A stretch of DNA of 64,000 nucleotides from Alkalihalobacillus pseudalcaliphilus (GCF_028610675.1 NZ_JAQQWS010000005.1:62001-126000), one strand, 5' to 3'. Positions 27,340-36,648 are shown, counted from the stretch's first letter. Notes: generated from the letters alone by a model not told the origin. Numbers and translations are program-made.

Positions 27340-28644
27340 GTGAGAGGCGAATTTTTTAGAAAAGCAATAGGGGTTTTAGTAATAATCGGCCTTCTTAGCT
27401 TAGGAACATCAACTTATTTTAAAGATTGGCTTGCCATTCCGCTAGGTGTGACGGTATTTGAAGGCATCGAGACGAATGTAAGCGAAACAACAAAATTAAA
27501 CATGGAACGTTTTTTAGAAAAAAGTAATGAACTAACCTACAAAAGTACGTCTGAGCAAGACCACGAAAGTTTGGCAATAACCGCTCAGGAGGTTGGTGAA
27601 CAGGCAATGACAATGGTCGTAGGTGGAGTTCCTATAAAAGAAGTTAAGGTTAATGTGCTTCCTAAAGTAGAAGTTATTCCTGGCGGGCAATCAATAGGGG
27701 TGAAGCTTAATACGGAAGGTGTGCTTGTCGTTGGTCACCATCTTATCTCCACATCAATTGGAGAGGAATCTCCAGGGGAAGACGCAGGAATCAAAGTTGG
27801 CGATATGATTGTTAAAATTAACGATGAGCCTATCCAACACATTACGGAAGTAGCTAATATTGTCCAAAAAGCAGGAGAAGGCAATAAGCCTTTGGAAATC
27901 AAAATTAAAAGAAATAATCAACTATATGATAAAACATTAACGCCAATTAAAGCCCAAAATGAACATTCCTATCGATTAGGGTTATATATAAGGGATTCAG
28001 CGGCAGGCATTGGCACTCTCACTTTCCACGACCCTGTTACTAAAAAGTATGGGGCATTAGGACATGTTATTTCAGATGTCGATACAAAGAAACCAATTAT
28101 TGTTCACGATGGTCAAATTATTCGCTCTTCAGTTAATTCCATTGAAAAGGGTAGTAACGGTGACCCTGGCGAAAAGTTAGCAAGCTTTAAGAATGTACGT
28201 GACATTTTAGGTTCGATTGAAAAGAATAGTCCTTATGGCATTTTTGGGACATTAAAAAACAGTGATTTAAGAAATAACCATTATGACGAGGCTATGCCAA
28301 TTGCTATGCCTTTTGAAGTCAAAGATGGTCCAGCAAAGATATTAACAGTTGTTAATGGGGAAGAGATTGAGGAATTTGATATTGAAGTTGTAAGTTCTAT
28401 CCCACAAAAAGAAGCAGCGACCAAAGGAATGGTCATTCGAGTTACTGATCCTAAGCTCTTAAATGCGACTGGAGGCATTGTACAGGGTATGAGTGGTAGT
28501 CCGATCATTCAAAATGGAAAAATTATTGGGGCGGTAACTCACGTATTTGTCAATGATCCAAAAAGCGGTTACGGCTGTCATATAAGCTGGATGTTAGAAG
28601 AAGCGGGTGTCATGGAAAAACTAACTGGAGCCAAAGCGAGTTAA
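27340..28644 (+). CDS. spoIVB: SpoIVB signalling serine peptidase
   Basis: This S55 family protease (434 aa) is secreted from the forespore and triggers SpoIVFB processing of pro-sigma-K. N-terminal transmembrane/signal segment, PDZ domain (about 135-200, SPGEDAGIKVGDMIVKIND), then the peptidase domain with GALGHVISDVDTK (catalytic histidine) and GMSGSPIIQNGKIIGAVTH (catalytic serine). The start was placed at the GTG 27340, 10 nt after AGGAG; an upstream frame to 27265 is not family-like. Followed by spo0A. Confidence 0.95.
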   Translation: MRGEFFRKAIGVLVIIGLLSLGTSTYFKDWLAIPLGVTVFEGIETNVSETTKLNMERFLEKSNELTYKSTSEQDHESLAITAQEVGEQAMTMVVGGVPIKEVKVNVLPKVEVIPGGQSIGVKLNTEGVLVVGHHLISTSIGEESPGEDAGIKVGDMIVKINDEPIQHITEVANIVQKAGEGNKPLEIKIKRNNQLYDKTLTPIKAQNEHSYRLGLYIRDSAAGIGTLTFHDPVTKKYGALGHVISDVDTKKPIIVHDGQIIRSSVNSIEKGSNGDPGEKLASFKNVRDILGSIEKNSPYGIFGTLKNSDLRNNHYDEAMPIAMPFEVKDGPAKILTVVNGEEIEEFDIEVVSSIPQKEAATKGMVIRVTDPKLLNATGGIVQGMSGSPIIQNGKIIGAVTHVFVNDPKSGYGCHISWMLEEAGVMEKLTGAKAS

Positions 28645-28662
28645 TTCGCTTGGCTTTTTTTC
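28629..28662 (+). terminator. Terminator after spoIVB
   Basis: The hairpin AGCCAAaGCGA / TCGCTTGGCT overlaps the stop codon and is followed by seven T residues. Confidence 0.85.
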
Positions 28663-28710
28663 TATCCCACTATAAAGTAATCTATGTTAAAGTTAAGTTA
28701 ATAAAGATAA

Positions 28711-28848
28711 TTCGACAAAAATGAATGCTGTAATAAAAAAGTTATCGAATAGTATCGAAAACAGGAGAAAATAAGAGTAAATCAAAGAATTCATATAAAA
28801 ATTGATAAATTTTAAATAATTTAAAGGAAATGAAGCGAGCTTGTCGAA
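28711..28848 (+). promoter_or_regulatory. spo0A control region: two 0A boxes and a possible sigma-H promoter
   Basis: TTCGACA at 28711-28717 and TGTCGAA at 28842-28848 are perfect Spo0A boxes in opposite orientation. Between them AGGAGAA (28763) and AGAAT (28786) resemble sigma-H -35 and -10 elements, with a spacing slightly longer than ideal. Autoregulation of spo0A through 0A boxes and sigma-H is established in B. subtilis. Confidence 0.65.
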
Positions 28849-28896
28849 AACGTTAAAGACAAAATTAACATGGATAAAACGAGGAGGAAATATTTC

Positions 28897-29709
28897 GTGG
28901 AAAAGATTAAAGTGGGGATTTCAGATGATAACCGAGAGCTTGTTCATTTATTGAATGAATATATTTCAGCACAGGATGATATGGAAGTAATTGGAGTTGC
29001 TTATAACGGTCAGGATTGTTTGAATTTAATTGAAAACAAACAGCCGGACGTTTTAATTCTAGATATTATTATGCCACATCTAGATGGTCTTGCTGTGTTA
29101 GAACGTTTATCGCAAATGAACTTATCTCATAAGCCAAATATTATCATGCTTACCGCTTTTGGACAGGAGGATGTAACTAAAAAGGCCGTTGATTTAGGTG
29201 CGTCCTATTATGTATTAAAGCCATTTGATATCGAGATTTTAGTCTCTAATATTCGTGAAATTGGAGGCGGCAAGAAAAGTTTTATCCAAAAGTCAAACTC
29301 AGCTTCGTCTCTCCTAATTAAAAATCAAACAGTATCAAAGTCAGAAAATAAAAGACATAACTTAGATGCGAGCATTACAAGTATTATTCATGAAATTGGC
29401 GTCCCAGCTCACATTAAGGGTTATATGTATTTACGTGAAGCGATTACGATGGTTTATAATGATATTGAGCTATTAGGCTCTATTACAAAAGTGTTATACC
29501 CAGATATAGCAAAGAAATTTAACACAACAGCTAGCCGAGTGGAACGAGCTATTCGTCATGCAATTGAAGTAGCATGGAGTCGTGGTAATATTGATTCTAT
29601 CTCTAGTCTTTTTGGCTACACGGTCAGTCATACTAAAGCCAAACCAACGAATTCGGAATTTATTGCCATGGTTGCTGATAAGTTAAGAATTGAACATAAG
29701 GTAAGTTGA
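28897..29709 (+). CDS. spo0A: Sporulation master regulator Spo0A
   Basis: This phosphorelay response regulator (270 aa) commits the cell to sporulation. Receiver domain with D10, D11 and phospho-acceptor D56 (VLILDIIMP). A variable Ser/Lys-rich hinge at about 125-150. The C-terminal Spo0A DNA-binding domain shows the recognition helix NTTASRVERAIRHAIEVAW and the strictly conserved SRGNIDSISSLFGYTVS. Start codon GTG after AGGAGG; upstream in-frame ATG at 28870 has no Shine-Dalgarno. Confidence 0.98.
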   Translation: MEKIKVGISDDNRELVHLLNEYISAQDDMEVIGVAYNGQDCLNLIENKQPDVLILDIIMPHLDGLAVLERLSQMNLSHKPNIIMLTAFGQEDVTKKAVDLGASYYVLKPFDIEILVSNIREIGGGKKSFIQKSNSASSLLIKNQTVSKSENKRHNLDASITSIIHEIGVPAHIKGYMYLREAITMVYNDIELLGSITKVLYPDIAKKFNTTASRVERAIRHAIEVAWSRGNIDSISSLFGYTVSHTKAKPTNSEFIAMVADKLRIEHKVS

Positions 29710-29732
29710 AAGCCTTCTAAATAATGAATTTC

Positions 29733-29777
29733 AAGGTTGTACGAGAGAAAAAATTCTCAGCGTACAGCCTTTTTTTA
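29733..29777 (+). terminator. Terminator after spo0A
   Basis: The 10-bp stem AGGTTGTACG / CGTACAGCCT (one G-U pair) is followed by seven T residues. Confidence 0.85.
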
Positions 29778-29841
29778 TTTTTCGGTTAGCTTTAACTACT
29801 TTGGCTCATACTAAGACCAATATAATGAGGAGTGTCTTTTT

Positions 29842-30996
29842 ATGAATCAAGGTATAGAAGGAATTGCTATATATCATCGTAAAACAAAAAAAGTAATCGA
29901 AAATATTCAGCACCCGTCTTCTTATGTACTTGTTGACCATCAAGATCTTGATCCTGTTGCTGTGGAGGGATTAATTGAAAAGAAAGTGAGAGCAGTCATT
30001 AATTTAAGCGCTTCTTTTAGTGGTGTTTATTTGCATAATCAAGTGCAGCGTCTTCAGGAACATGGTATTGAGGTTTTTGACTTGAGTAATCGCACTGAAT
30101 ATTTGGATCAACAAGTTAATCGACCCATTACGATTAAAGTGACGAATCATCAATTATTTGTTAAGAGAATGGACGAGTGGGAATATGGTGGTGATTTACA
30201 GCCTTACACGAACGAGCTTATAACCATTAGGCAAAAAAAAGCGGATCAAAATTACCCACAAATTTTCTCTGCCTTTGTTGAAAATAGTTTGAGGTTTGCA
30301 TCAAATGAAATTCCATTCTTATTAGAAAATAAAAACTATCCAGATTATTTTAAAGAAATGCGTCATAAAGATGTGTTTATTGTCGCCCGTAATAAAACGT
30401 ACCTGGAGGATTTGCAGACGATTAAATCAAAAATGAGAACGGCAAGTTATTATATTATTGCTGTAGACGGTGCGGCAGATGGATTGTTAAAAGTCGGTAT
30501 TCAACCTCATATGATTATAGGAGACATGGATTCTGTTTCTGATCACTCACTAACTTGTGGGGCAAAGTTAATTTGTCATCAATTTTTAGACGGTCGCTCT
30601 CCAGGGGCTGAACGATTAAAGAACATACCGAATCTCGTTTGGGATGAGCTAGCTTTTATTGGAACAAGTGAAGATTTGGCCATTTATTCGGCACACCAAT
30701 CCGGCGCTAATCATTTATATCTAGTTGGATGTAGACTCGGCATGCGAGAATTTTTAGAAAAGGGCAGGAAAGGTATGGGTTCTAGTATTATCTGTCGTAT
30801 CCAAGCAGGAGATAAAATTACAGACTTAAAAGGTATTCATCGACTTTACCCAAGAAAAAATCGCTTTTCTGAGCAGATTCATATACGTTTGGATATATTT
30901 TTAACGCAATTAGAAAAAGTGCTTGTCACGATTCGTCTAAAAATATGGTCTGAGCAAAGCTGGTTTTCGTTCAAGCGTAAAAAGGAGAGTTTATAG
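29842..30996 (+). CDS. steA: SteA-like protein (putative cytokinetic ring/envelope protein)
   Basis: This 384-aa protein has a thiamin-pyrophosphokinase-like core: VDGAADGLLKVGIQPHMIIGDMDSVSD (about residues 212-238) reproduces the nucleotide site of that fold. SteA homologues in actinobacteria associate with division and cell-envelope work; in Bacilli the role is not established. No signal peptide. A basic C-terminal stretch follows amphipathic helices. The classic membrane helix after the core is weak. First of three genes spaced 2 and 4 nt apart with two envelope glycosyltransferases, which suggests a joint envelope function (inference). Confidence 0.8.
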   Translation: MNQGIEGIAIYHRKTKKVIENIQHPSSYVLVDHQDLDPVAVEGLIEKKVRAVINLSASFSGVYLHNQVQRLQEHGIEVFDLSNRTEYLDQQVNRPITIKVTNHQLFVKRMDEWEYGGDLQPYTNELITIRQKKADQNYPQIFSAFVENSLRFASNEIPFLLENKNYPDYFKEMRHKDVFIVARNKTYLEDLQTIKSKMRTASYYIIAVDGAADGLLKVGIQPHMIIGDMDSVSDHSLTCGAKLICHQFLDGRSPGAERLKNIPNLVWDELAFIGTSEDLAIYSAHQSGANHLYLVGCRLGMREFLEKGRKGMGSSIICRIQAGDKITDLKGIHRLYPRKNRFSEQIHIRLDIFLTQLEKVLVTIRLKIWSEQSWFSFKRKKESL

Positions 30997-30998
30997 TC

Positions 30999-31655
30999 AT
31001 GGAAATGAGTGTGATCATTCCAGCGTATAATGAGCAATCTAGAATTGAACAGACATTACAAACGATCAAAAAGCTGCCTTATCCTATTGAACTAATCGTT
31101 GTTAATGATGGGAGTACAGATTTGACTGGGGAAATTGCAGAAAAATATGCGGATATTTTGATCTCATTTACTAAAAACCAAGGAAAAGGTGTTGCATTAC
31201 GTGCTGGCTGTGCAAAAGCTAATTGTGAATGGATTCTTTGTTTAGATGCGGATTTAACTACAAGTGCTAACGAAGCAGTGGAACTAATCAAACCAGCTCT
31301 GTTAAGGAAAGCGGATTTAATCATTTCAAAAGTATCGCCTGGTAGAAAAGCTGGGTTTGGTATGGTCAAAAGACAAGCACAAGAAATAATTCAATCGAAA
31401 ACGGGGGTCTGGATGGAATCGCCGTTGTCAGGTCAGCGGGTTTTTCATCGTGATTGGCTTCCACTCATTCAATCACTCAAAGCAGAACGGTTTGGGATAG
31501 AGACAGAGATGAATTTACGGTTCATAGAAGCCGGTGCTTCCATTCTTGAAGTTGAAACGGAAATGAGTCATCGGGAAATGGGGAAATCACTCAAAGGACT
31601 TTGGCATCGTTATAAACAATGGCTTGATATTGTGAAGTTTCGAAAAGAGGTATAA
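30999..31655 (+). CDS. Family 2 glycosyltransferase
   Basis: This 218-aa GT-A fold enzyme lacks membrane helices. Visible: MSVIIPAYNEQSRIEQTL at the N-terminus, VVNDGSTD for nucleotide-sugar binding, the metal-binding LDADLTT, and LSGQRVFHRD before the acceptor region. The pattern is close to dolichyl/undecaprenyl-phosphate sugar transferases (DPM1-like), so the acceptor may be a polyprenyl phosphate. Starts 2 nt after steA; AAAGGAGAG upstream. Confidence 0.85.
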   Translation: MEMSVIIPAYNEQSRIEQTLQTIKKLPYPIELIVVNDGSTDLTGEIAEKYADILISFTKNQGKGVALRAGCAKANCEWILCLDADLTTSANEAVELIKPALLRKADLIISKVSPGRKAGFGMVKRQAQEIIQSKTGVWMESPLSGQRVFHRDWLPLIQSLKAERFGIETEMNLRFIEAGASILEVETEMSHREMGKSLKGLWHRYKQWLDIVKFRKEV

Positions 31656-31659
31656 TCCA

Positions 31660-32463
31660 ATGATGTACTTTTATATCTTTATCCTGCCAGTCATCGCACT
31701 ATTAAGTATGTATGGCTTTATGTCAGTTAATTGGACAGTGAACAATTATGAAGGCCATCAGGTTCCTTATAGCTTAGGTATCTTTATTCTTATCGCTTAT
31801 GCGTTGATGGTGGATTATTTTTATATTGATTACTTAGCATTAAGTCACTATGCGTTAATTTATTTGGTGCTCATTTGGTTTATTGGTTTTATAGATGATA
31901 AGTTTGGACAAACAACTCCAAAAGGAATTAAAGGACACCTTTCTTATTTGATTAAGAAGAGGAGACCGACAACAGGTATTTTCAAAATTATTGGTACTTT
32001 GGTAGGGTCACTGTTTATACTTCTTTTATTTGAACCAGAGTCTGTATATGTAGTACTCCGATATTTGGGTCTCTTATTACTATTTCCCCATATGATGAAT
32101 GCATTAGATACAAGACCTTTGAGGGTATGGAAAAGCAGCCTTTTTTTCTTTATCATTTTACTTTTCTCTGGGTTTGTACCATCATTTCTCGTTGTTATTT
32201 ACATCGTAACGATTTTCTATTTACTATTAGTAATGGAAGGTCACCGGATTGCGATGCTTGGGGATAACGGTGCAACAGTCATTGGCAGTATATTAGCGTT
32301 GTGGACGATCACAATTGTACCAGAACTAGGACAATGGCTGATTCTAGCCTTTTTAGTCATGATGAGTGGAATGGTGGAACGGATTTCGCTCACAGCCGTA
32401 ATAGCTAGAAAGCCCTTCCTCAATTGGTTCGATCAATTAGGTGTAACAACGAAAAAAACCTGA
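31660..32463 (+). CDS. MraY/WecA-like polyprenyl-phosphate sugar-1-phosphate transferase
   Basis: This 267-aa protein has about eight membrane segments. Family-type motifs are in order: NNYEGHQVPYSLG (acceptor loop), FIGFIDDKFG (metal aspartates), a lysine in TTGIFKIIG, NALDTRPLRVWK in place of the usual NxxDG, and MLGDNGATVIGS near the end. The NxxDxRPxRxxK form marks a side branch of the family with no experimentally known product. It is third in the steA cluster, 4 nt after the GT2 gene, so the two transferases may act on one lipid carrier. Confidence 0.78.
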   Translation: MMYFYIFILPVIALLSMYGFMSVNWTVNNYEGHQVPYSLGIFILIAYALMVDYFYIDYLALSHYALIYLVLIWFIGFIDDKFGQTTPKGIKGHLSYLIKKRRPTTGIFKIIGTLVGSLFILLLFEPESVYVVLRYLGLLLLFPHMMNALDTRPLRVWKSSLFFFIILLFSGFVPSFLVVIYIVTIFYLLLVMEGHRIAMLGDNGATVIGSILALWTITIVPELGQWLILAFLVMMSGMVERISLTAVIARKPFLNWFDQLGVTTKKT

Positions 32464-32484
32464 TCACGATTCAGGTTTTTTTTT
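32452..32484. terminator. Bidirectional terminator
   Basis: The stem AACCTGA / TCAGGTT has A-run and T-run on either side; it serves the convergent WecA-like and DUF2627 genes. Confidence 0.8.
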
Positions 32485-32712
32485 GGTGAATTTAGGGGAG
32501 ATTTTTCCGTTTTTCTTATCACGGTAAAAAATAAATCCGCCGATAAAGGCAACTCCCGCGATAAATAAAACAAGTCCCAAAATAAATTCAAAAGCTAATG
32601 GTATAAAAGAAATATTACTTATTTGAAAAAAAGAATCTCTCATTAATTTGATTCCATACCCAGCTATAAAGACAGGTATAAGCATAATGACTAATGCGAT
32701 AAAACGCCCCAT
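32464..32712 (-). CDS. yqzF: DUF2627 family membrane protein (YqzF-like)
   Basis: This 82-aa protein has two membrane helices (about 4-22 and 42-62) and a basic tail DKKNGKISPKFTKKK. The start at 32712 has GAGG about 8 nt upstream; an ATG 18 nt earlier has none. Gene position before the bkd operon matches yqzF of B. subtilis. Function unknown. Confidence 0.8.
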   Translation of the reverse strand: MGRFIALVIMLIPVFIAGYGIKLMRDSFFQISNISFIPLAFEFILGLVLFIAGVAFIGGFIFYRDKKNGKISPKFTKKKPES

Positions 32713-32730
32713 TTTAAAAGCCTCTTTCAT

Positions 32731-33068
32731 TGGTTTTGTTTGATAACATCCTTTATTCTAACAAAAAATAATCAAATTTGACACTATTAATGGTTGCAAC
32801 TTTTTGATATTTGAGTAATAGTAGAAGAAGGAAAACTAAGAGCTACAATTAGGAGTTAGTCTTAATTTTAAGTTGATTGATGATTAATATTGAAATATAG
32901 TCAAATAAAACAAATATCTTTTATTATTTACTCTGTTACAGGACGTACGTGCTTCCTTCTTATGAATCAATTATGATAGTAGTAAAGCATTCTCATTATT
33001 CAATATTAATCAATCATGTCTCAATGCTTTTAAATTCATAACAGCTCATTAGCTCAAGGAGGTTCACC
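32731..33068. other. yqzF-bcd intergenic region, no gene seen
   Basis: This AT-rich 338 nt lies between divergent genes. In B. subtilis this stretch holds bkdR and ptb; neither is present here. TTGACA at 32777 has no convincing -10, and the nearby TTGACAC...TTGCA does not have the sigma-54 spacing. GGAGG before bcd is the only clear signal. Confidence 0.6.
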
Positions 33069-34166
33069 ATGCAGTTATTCAAAGAATTAGAACGATATGA
33101 TTACGAACAAGTTGTGATATGCCATGATAAAAGTTCAGGTTTAAAAGCCATTATTGCCATTCATGATACGACCTTAGGGCCTGCTTTAGGTGGAACTAGA
33201 ATGTGGATGTATGAAAATGAAGAGGCTGCCTTTCAAGATGCATTACGTTTAGCAAGAGGAATGACTTATAAAAATGCTGCAGCAGGATTGAATTTAGGCG
33301 GGGGTAAGACCGTTATTATAGGTGACCCAAGAAAAGATAAAAACGAAGAAATGTTCCGAGCATTCGGGCGTTATATTCAAGGCTTAAATGGTCGATATAT
33401 AACAGCAGAGGATGTAGGAACAACCGTTGAGGATATGGATTTAATTTATCAAGAAACCAATTATGTTACAGGTATTTCGCAAGCTTATGGATCATCAGGA
33501 AATCCATCACCTGTGACAGCGTATGGTGTTTTTGTGGGAATGAAGGCGAGTGCTAAGGCGGCATTTGGCTCAGATGATTTGACAGGAAAGAAAGTAGCTG
33601 TACAAGGGGTTGGGAATGTTTCTTATCACTTATGCCGTTATTTACATGATGCAGGTGCCGAGTTAATTGTAACCGATATTAATGCCGATGCTGTAAAAAG
33701 AGCAGTGACTGATTTTGGTGCTGTGGCTGTCGATGTTCATGATATTTATCAAGTTGATTGTGATATTTTTGCACCTTGTGCATTAGGTGCGATTATTAAT
33801 GACGAGACGATCAAACAATTAAAAGCCAAGGTCATTGCAGGGTCTGCCAATAATCAGCTTAAAGATGAAATTCATGGGGCAATTTTACATGAGCGTGGTA
33901 TTGTATACGCACCTGATTATGTTATTAATGCTGGTGGTGTCATTAATGTCGCCGATGAACTTTTAGGGTATAATCGAGAGCGTGCCTTAAAAAAGGTAGA
34001 AACGATTTATCAAAGCTTAGAAACCGTGTTTGACATCTCGAATCGTGAAAATATCCCGACTTTTAAAGCAGCAAACCGTATGGCTGAACAAAGAATTGAA
34101 CGCATGAAACAATCAAGACGTCAATTTTTACAAGATGGGCACCATACTTTGTCAAGGAGATGCTAA
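33069..34166 (+). CDS. bcd: Leucine (branched-chain) dehydrogenase
   Basis: This 365-aa NAD-dependent enzyme deaminates Leu, Ile and Val to the 2-keto acids used by the downstream dehydrogenase complex. Motifs: GPALGGTRMWMY, the catalytic lysine region GLNLGGGKTVI, EDVGTTVEDMD and the Rossmann VAVQGVGNVSYHLC. Strong ribosome binding site AAGGAGG. First gene of the bcd-lpdV-bkdAA-bkdAB-bkdB cluster. Phenylalanine or valine dehydrogenase is a remote alternative; the context favours leucine. Confidence 0.95.
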   Translation: MQLFKELERYDYEQVVICHDKSSGLKAIIAIHDTTLGPALGGTRMWMYENEEAAFQDALRLARGMTYKNAAAGLNLGGGKTVIIGDPRKDKNEEMFRAFGRYIQGLNGRYITAEDVGTTVEDMDLIYQETNYVTGISQAYGSSGNPSPVTAYGVFVGMKASAKAAFGSDDLTGKKVAVQGVGNVSYHLCRYLHDAGAELIVTDINADAVKRAVTDFGAVAVDVHDIYQVDCDIFAPCALGAIINDETIKQLKAKVIAGSANNQLKDEIHGAILHERGIVYAPDYVINAGGVINVADELLGYNRERALKKVETIYQSLETVFDISNRENIPTFKAANRMAEQRIERMKQSRRQFLQDGHHTLSRRC

Positions 34167-34190
34167 AGTGGGAAGGCAGGAGGACTTTTT

Positions 34191-35615
34191 ATGGCTAACG
34201 AATATGATTTAGTAATACTTGGTGGAGGGACGGGTGGATATGTTGCCGCCATTAAAGCTGCCCAGTATGGACAAAAAGTGGCGATCGTCGAGCAAGGGAA
34301 GCTTGGCGGTACTTGTTTACATAAAGGCTGTATACCGAGCAAAGCGTTACTAAGAAGTGCTGAGGTCTATGCACAGGCAAAAGAAGCGAATGAGTTTGGT
34401 ATACAACTTGAAGGTATAGGCTTTGATTTTAACAAGGTTCAGGAACGAAAGAACCGAATTATTGAGCAGCTGCATCAAGGGATTACAGCGCTAATAAAAA
34501 AAGGTAAAATCGATGTTTATGAAGGAAAAGGAAGAATATTAGGTCCTTCTATTTTTTCACCCCGACCTGGAACTATATCAGTTGAAATGAACGACCAATC
34601 TGAAAATCAAATGCTACTTCCGGAAAATATTATTATTGCAACGGGATCATCTCCACGAACGTTAGCTGGTATAGAAGTAGATGGTGATTATATTATTAAT
34701 TCCGACCATGCCTTAGAGTTAGAGGAGTTACCTAAGACGATCATCATTGTTGGTGGTGGAGTCATTGGTGTTGAGTGGGCATCCTTGCTCGCAGATTTTG
34801 GTGTGGAGGTTACCATTGTTGAATATGGTGATTCGATTTTGCCACAATTAGATCAAGACATCCGAAAAGAAGCTACGAAGCTTTTGAAGAAAAAAGGAAT
34901 TAGCATTATGACCAATTTTCAATTGCAGTCAAATGATGTAACCATTCAGGATAATCAAGTACATGCTAGAGGCTCTTTAAATGGTCAATCAACAGAATTG
35001 GTCGCAGAAAAAATGCTCATGTCTGTCGGTCGTCGTGCTAATGTTGATGATATTGGACTCGTGAACACGGAGATTGAAGTTGCTGATGGATTTATTCAAG
35101 TTAACGATCGTTACCAAACGAAAGAAAGTCATATTTATGCAATTGGAGATGTAATTGGTGGCTTACAGCTTGCCCATGTAGCTTCACATGAAGGGATGTT
35201 AGCTGTGAACCATATTGTTGGGAAAGAGATTGAACAGCTTAATGAATTAACCGTTGCGACGTGTATCTATAGTCGTCCTGAAATTGCTAGTGTTGGATTA
35301 ACAGAGGAAAAAGCCATTGAATTAGGCTATTCAATTAATGTCGGTAAATTCCCTTTCCAGGCTAATGGTAAAGCATTGGTGCACGGAGAGGCTTCAGGTT
35401 TTATCAAGGTTATTACGAATAAAGATAATCGAGATTTATTAGGGGTTCATATGATTGGTCCTCATGTGACAGATTTAATATCAGAGGCTGCTCTAGCAAA
35501 ATATTTAGATGCAGCTGATATTGAAATTCAAGAAATGATTCATCCACATCCAACATTGTCTGAAGTGTTTGGAGAGGCGGCCTTAGCAACTGAGGGAAAA
35601 GCCATTCATATTTAA
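34191..35615 (+). CDS. lpdV: Dihydrolipoyl dehydrogenase of the branched-chain complex (E3)
   Basis: This 474-aa flavoprotein reoxidises dihydrolipoamide. FAD motif LGGGTGGYVAAIKAAQ, redox disulfide GGTCLHKGCIPSKA, NAD motif IVGGGVIGVEWAS, and the C-terminal HPHPTLSE with the active-site histidine-glutamate pair. Ribosome binding site AGGAGG. Its place in the bkd operon assigns it to that complex rather than to pyruvate dehydrogenase. Confidence 0.94.
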   Translation: MANEYDLVILGGGTGGYVAAIKAAQYGQKVAIVEQGKLGGTCLHKGCIPSKALLRSAEVYAQAKEANEFGIQLEGIGFDFNKVQERKNRIIEQLHQGITALIKKGKIDVYEGKGRILGPSIFSPRPGTISVEMNDQSENQMLLPENIIIATGSSPRTLAGIEVDGDYIINSDHALELEELPKTIIIVGGGVIGVEWASLLADFGVEVTIVEYGDSILPQLDQDIRKEATKLLKKKGISIMTNFQLQSNDVTIQDNQVHARGSLNGQSTELVAEKMLMSVGRRANVDDIGLVNTEIEVADGFIQVNDRYQTKESHIYAIGDVIGGLQLAHVASHEGMLAVNHIVGKEIEQLNELTVATCIYSRPEIASVGLTEEKAIELGYSINVGKFPFQANGKALVHGEASGFIKVITNKDNRDLLGVHMIGPHVTDLISEAALAKYLDAADIEIQEMIHPHPTLSEVFGEAALATEGKAIHI

Positions 35616-35637
35616 AACGGATAAAGGAGGAAAAATA

Positions 35638-36633
35638 ATGAGTGAAAATCGTCATCAACGCTTGGGTTTAGCGGATGAGCAAGTGATTGAGATGTATAAA
35701 ACGATGCTCCTTGCAAGAAAAATTGATGAGAGAATGTGGTTATTAAATCGAGCAGGTAAAATTCCGTTCGTTGTTTCTTGTCAAGGTCATGAAGCAGCAC
35801 AGGTAGGTTCTGCATTTGCCTTAGATCGTGATAAGGATTACTTACTTCCTTATTATCGAGATGTGGGAATGGTATTAACATTTGGTGTAACAACAAGAGA
35901 TTTATTATTATCTGCATTTGCTAAAGCGGAGGATCCAAGTTCAGGTGGTAGACAAATGCCTGGTCACTTTGGTTCTAAGAAAAGAAGAATTGTCACGGGT
36001 TCATCACCTGTTACCACTCAAGTTCCCCACGCTGTTGGCGTTGCCTTGGCAGGTAAATTAAATAACGATCCATTCGTATGCTTAACGAGTTTTGGAGAAG
36101 GGTCTTCCAATCAAGGTGATTTTCATGAGGGCTTAAATTTTGCAGGTGTACACAAATTACCCGTAATCTTTATTTGCGAAAATAATAAATATGCGATTTC
36201 GATCCCTGTGGAGAAACAATTAGCGTGTGAAAATGTATCGGATCGGGCTAGTGGTTATGGAATGCCTGGTTTTACTGTAGATGGAAATGACCCATTAGCT
36301 GTCTATGAAGTGGTCAAGCAGGCAAGAGAGCGTGCTGAAAAAGGTGAGGGACCAACATTAATTGAAACGATTGGTTATCGTTTAATGCCGCATTCTAGTG
36401 ATGATGATGATCGTACCTATCGCTCAGGGGAAGAAGTAGAAGGAGCCAAAGAAAAGGATTCTATTCATACATTTGCTGCTTATTTAAAAGAAGTGAATGT
36501 ATTAGATGAAGAGAACCTACAAAAAATCCATCAAGAGTTGGACCAATTAGTCAATGAAGCAACCGAATATGCCGAGAAAGCACCGTATGCTGACCCTGCT
36601 TCAGGATTAGATTATGTCTACGCTCAAAAATAG
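35638..36633 (+). CDS. bkdAA: Branched-chain 2-oxo acid dehydrogenase E1 alpha
   Basis: This TPP-binding alpha chain (331 aa) decarboxylates branched-chain keto acids. TPP motif from GEGSSNQGDFHEGLNFAG to CENN, and GSSPVTTQVPHAVGVALA. GGAGG lies 6 nt before the ATG. bkdAB follows 15 nt later. The products feed anteiso/iso fatty acid primers. Confidence 0.94.
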   Translation: MSENRHQRLGLADEQVIEMYKTMLLARKIDERMWLLNRAGKIPFVVSCQGHEAAQVGSAFALDRDKDYLLPYYRDVGMVLTFGVTTRDLLLSAFAKAEDPSSGGRQMPGHFGSKKRRIVTGSSPVTTQVPHAVGVALAGKLNNDPFVCLTSFGEGSSNQGDFHEGLNFAGVHKLPVIFICENNKYAISIPVEKQLACENVSDRASGYGMPGFTVDGNDPLAVYEVVKQARERAEKGEGPTLIETIGYRLMPHSSDDDDRTYRSGEEVEGAKEKDSIHTFAAYLKEVNVLDEENLQKIHQELDQLVNEATEYAEKAPYADPASGLDYVYAQK

Positions 36634-36648
36634 AGAGGAGGGAATCGA

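Noticed and set aside
32776..32800. Sigma-54 promoter upstream of bcd
   Set aside because: TTGACAC and TTGCA are present, but the spacer is 9 nt instead of 5 and the GG is lost.
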